This document shows positions 61,688-64,000 of a stretch of 64,000 nucleotides of DNA, in pieces. The translations under genes were made by a program, and so were the position numbers. The notes under the pieces are model-generated. The model ran no database searches, was not told the origin of the DNA, and saw only the letters and a program-made list of their open reading frames with translations. The stretch's first letter is position 1. Each line of letters starts with the position of its first letter. Where the stretch lies: assembly GCA_963796565.1 (NCBI GenBank), contig CAWCMA010000010.1:185981-249980 (forward strand), read 5' to 3'. Source of the stretch: JAKAVN01 sp963796565 (GTDB lineage Bacteria; Desulfobacterota; Binatia; Binatales; Binataceae).

Positions 61688-62104
61688 TCAGCTGGAACTA
61701 CCCGAACGTTTGGCTGCCTTCGACCCAGACCCGGCATCACGCCAGCCAGGACTACGGTGATCGCAGCCTACCCATGACGGAGCGCGACCTGAGCGCACGC
61801 GACCAGGCCGTACTGCCCAGATGCGCGGTGTGGTCATAGGAGGCTGCCAGGCGCTTGGGCTGAATGCCAATGAGGTTTTCAGCACCGTGTTCAAGGACAT
61901 GCCCAGCAAGGACGTGTCCGCCGTTGAGTCGTGCAGGAGGACACGAGCGTGCGACCGAATGGGATGCAACCTGCGCGATTGGCGAGGCGATCCGAAGCCG
62001 ACCAACACACATCGGAAGAGAAGGAGGCGTCTATCGAAGAACCGCATCAACGAAATACGTAGTAAACAACCGGCACAAACTCACAGACTAATAGTGGAAC
62101 TAAA

Positions 62105-62803
62105 ATGGAAAAGACAAAATCAAATGGCAAGGAACTGACTACACAGGACTGGAACCGGGAACTCGCGGCGCAATATGAGATCGAGGTTGATCGCGCCCCT
62201 GAGGTGGTCATGGCTGGCTTAAGGCCAGGAACAAGGTCTTCGATCTCGACGACATCACTGCCACCGAGCTGCGTATCATCACGTTGGACTGGGTGCACGA
62301 GAATGTTTTTTACCCCGGTGCATACACCCCCGGCACCACGTCCGCTCCTACATGTTGGGCATGGAATCAGAACGGGCGCGAATTGGCGCGTCTGACGATA
62401 CACCTGATAAGCAATCTGATCCCTGTTCGAACTGTTGGGAAACGACTCAAAGTCAGCCCATAACGGGCGCCAGGGCAAGGCCTGCCGAAACAATATCAGG
62501 CTGGCAATCCCGATCCTGCAACAGGATGGAGCTGACGGCATCCAGGCATTTTTGAGGATTCCGCCGTCATCCATCAAGCCCTTCAGCTCGTTCGTAGACA
62601 AAGTTCAGCGGATGGCTAAGCTGCCGCTGCGTGGCGTGAGCGTGCGCCTCACCTTCGATCAGATTCCGACTTACACGCGCTTCGTTTTCGGTGAAATTCA
62701 GAAGGTCAAAATCCTCAGCTCATCGAGGTCATCCGCAGTTATCCTATGGTCGCGACTCCGAGCTTCGGCGCAAGTTGCTGCGCGGTTTCCGAAGCGAGGT
62801 TGA
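62105..62803 (+). pseudogene. Phage/plasmid-type conserved protein, broken by about three frameshifts
   Basis: A chain of segments in different frames resembles one conserved protein of phages: 62105-62220 (WNRELAAQYEIEVDRAPE), 62221-62400 in the next frame (DWVHENVFYPGAYTPG and PTCWAWN), 62395-62430 (DDTPDKQSDPCSNC) and 62435-62700 (GRQGKACRNNIRLAIP and LRIPPSSIKPFSSFV). The pattern with CxxC and the GRGKACKN-like block is that of a widespread phage hypothetical protein of unknown role. Each segment is free of stops. Confidence 0.65.
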
Positions 62804-62943
62804 AGCCGCACGCGCGCCAATGCGGAAGACCAGGCCCAGGTCGATGCCATGTTGTCCGATGGTTAGGCAATCGAAAAGGGGGCAGCCGCCGAGCAAGGGG
62901 GGGCCCAGAACGAAAAGAGCAAAACAAGAGGAGGGTAACTAAG

Positions 62944-63932
62944 ATGGCGTACAAAGGTCCGCAATTCCCACTCAACCGGCAACTGCGCAACGGTAGCCCG
63001 CAGCACCTACTGAGATCATACACCGCAACCTCAGCGGCGATCTGCGCAGCGACTTCGCCAAACGCGTCGCTGAAATCCGGCAGAAGGAACGCGATGGCTA
63101 TCTGGACCGAAGGGCACGGCGGATGCGTTGCGCGCGCTGTGCCAAGAGTTCGAAGAAATCATCACGACGAAATCGTGCGGCGGTGGCGATAGTTTCAATG
63201 AATTCTCTGCGTGTCGTATTGCGAGTATCTGAGTTGCAAGCGCGGTTGACCGCCCAAGCGAGCTACCAGCGGACACGCCGCAACACTTGCTTATGCGGCG
63301 CGAGCTGCAACAGCATCGCGTGATTGGAGAGATTTTGAAGCTGGAACACCCTGCCCGACGCGCAGCGGTTGGGTGCGAGAGAAGCTGACGACGGGAGACT
63401 AGAATGCGCGCTTGTCTTGAGCGACATCCTCGCTCAACCCGGCGTGTTGGATCAGGCGACCGCGCAGCGTATCGAAAACGATTTGATGCAGGGCTCCGAT
63501 CCGCAGGCGTTCCGCGAACTCGAAGAGTTCTTGGTCCGATAACCAACGGTCAACGCGATGAGATCGGCGGCGCGGTGCCAGTCACCGAGTACAGCTTGAA
63601 ACTTTTCCGCGACTACATGGATGAGAGTGCGGAACGAACTCCGCCGTCAAAGCTGGGCGGGCACTCCTTGAGAATCAACTCAAGCGCCCGGCCCGGCGCT
63701 GGAGCTGACAGAGGAGCAAGGGCGTGATCCAAGCCTGTACCGGCTCGCAAGAGACATGGCGCAACAGCATGGTCGGGTGCTGTCGATCTCTGGCCCGCAG
63801 GGCGGCTCGATTAACCCGGCTGGTAACAGCAGATAGTCGTAGGGGGTCGGGAGTGGAATCGTGCCCAGAAACTGTCAGGTGTCAATCAAAAGACCGCTAC
63901 CGGGTCGAGTTCGCCCTGGCCGGCAAGTTTCG
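62944..63932 (+). pseudogene. Degraded element genes of unknown function
   Basis: A strong ribosome binding site (GAGGAGGG) precedes ATG at 62944 (MAYKGPQFPLNRQL). The likely continuation shifts frame near 63010 (NLSGDLRSDFAKRVAEIRQ) and again near 63120 (ALRALCQEFEEIITT), ending with TGA near 63232. Another coding-like stretch (RRELQQHRVIGEILKLEHPA, then LVLSDILAQPGVLDQ and RELEEFLV) extends over 63240-63541 with a further shift. The remainder to 63932 shows no clear protein. Products are unknown. Confidence 0.45.
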
Positions 63933-64000
63933 GTGAAGGTGCTGGCAAAGCGCTATGCCCTCCATCCCGATGCGATCTACCGGCACCGGCTCGCTCACGT
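63933..64000 (+). CDS. Partial helix-turn-helix-like ORF at the right edge
   Basis: The last 22 codons read VKVLAKRYALHPDAIYRHRLAH, the pattern of a homeodomain-like DNA-binding motif seen in small phage proteins. The start is unclear because the preceding frame appears shifted, and the gene leaves the window. Confidence 0.35.
   Translation, partial: MKVLAKRYALHPDAIYRHRLAH

Larger units (their letters stand above)
56321..64000. mobile_element. Integrative plasmid- or phage-like element (left part)
   Basis: Integrase, zinc-finger/HTH protein, AlpA-like excisionase, primase-DUF3631 protein, TubC-N-like protein and phage-type genes form the left end of an integrated element that continues beyond the window. 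The recombination genes are intact while the replication part is broken by frameshifts. The right boundary is not visible. Confidence 0.75.

Overview
The window is 64 kb of G+C-rich bacterial DNA with dense genes on both strands and no rRNA. The gene content points to an aerobic, lipid- or terpenoid-degrading soil or groundwater bacterium: several acyl-CoA dehydrogenases, a CaiB/BaiF racemase, a single-chain acyl-CoA carboxylase, a crotonase, a P450 with its ferredoxin, HSL-type esterases and amidases. The mix recalls uncultured lineages such as Candidatus Binatota, but no marker gene in the window proves this.

Layout. 1-3036: surface-sugar genes (a WecA/CapD-like chimera cut by the window edge, a cupin, GDP-mannose 4,6-dehydratase). 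3257-11871: an unusual complex I cluster, nuoB-nuoG-MFS transporter-nuoI-nuoC-nuoD-nuoEF fusion-small unknown protein. All seven peripheral-arm subunits are present, none of the membrane-arm genes nuoA, H, J, K, L, M, N is, and an MFS transporter sits in the middle. 11937-31282: a CYTH-like protein, two tandem esterases, a flavin disulfide oxidoreductase, acyl-CoA and CoA-transferase enzymes, an HpaB-type monooxygenase with a PPOX-fold partner, a lactonase-like MBL protein, the 1159-residue acyl-CoA carboxylase and a fatty-acid desaturase. 31422-37830: an amidase, a secreted glycoside hydrolase, an L,D-transpeptidase and a MetE-like enzyme. 37926-42515: acyl-CoA dehydrogenase, SDR, crotonase, ferredoxin and P450, probably one catabolic module. 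42534-52983: miscellaneous enzymes, including a MmyB-type regulator and two SnoaL-like genes that share a palindromic operator.

53438-64000 is accessory DNA. A complete selenocysteine tRNA gene (selC, minus strand, CCA encoded) forms its left edge. A direct repeat of part of that tRNA lies 2.8 kb away, directly against a tyrosine integrase gene. Inside these two copies is an inverted pair of tandem 10-bp motifs that look like integrase arm sites. The bracketed segment carries three unrecognised co-oriented genes. Beyond it come the integrase, a zinc-finger/HTH protein, an AlpA-like excisionase, and a plasmid- or phage-type replication region: a primase fused to a DUF3631 helicase, then phage-like genes. 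From about 59 kb rightward the recognisable genes are broken almost only by frameshifts.

The two observations most worth following are the MFS-containing complex I cluster without a membrane arm, and the selC-bounded cassette with its three unknown genes.
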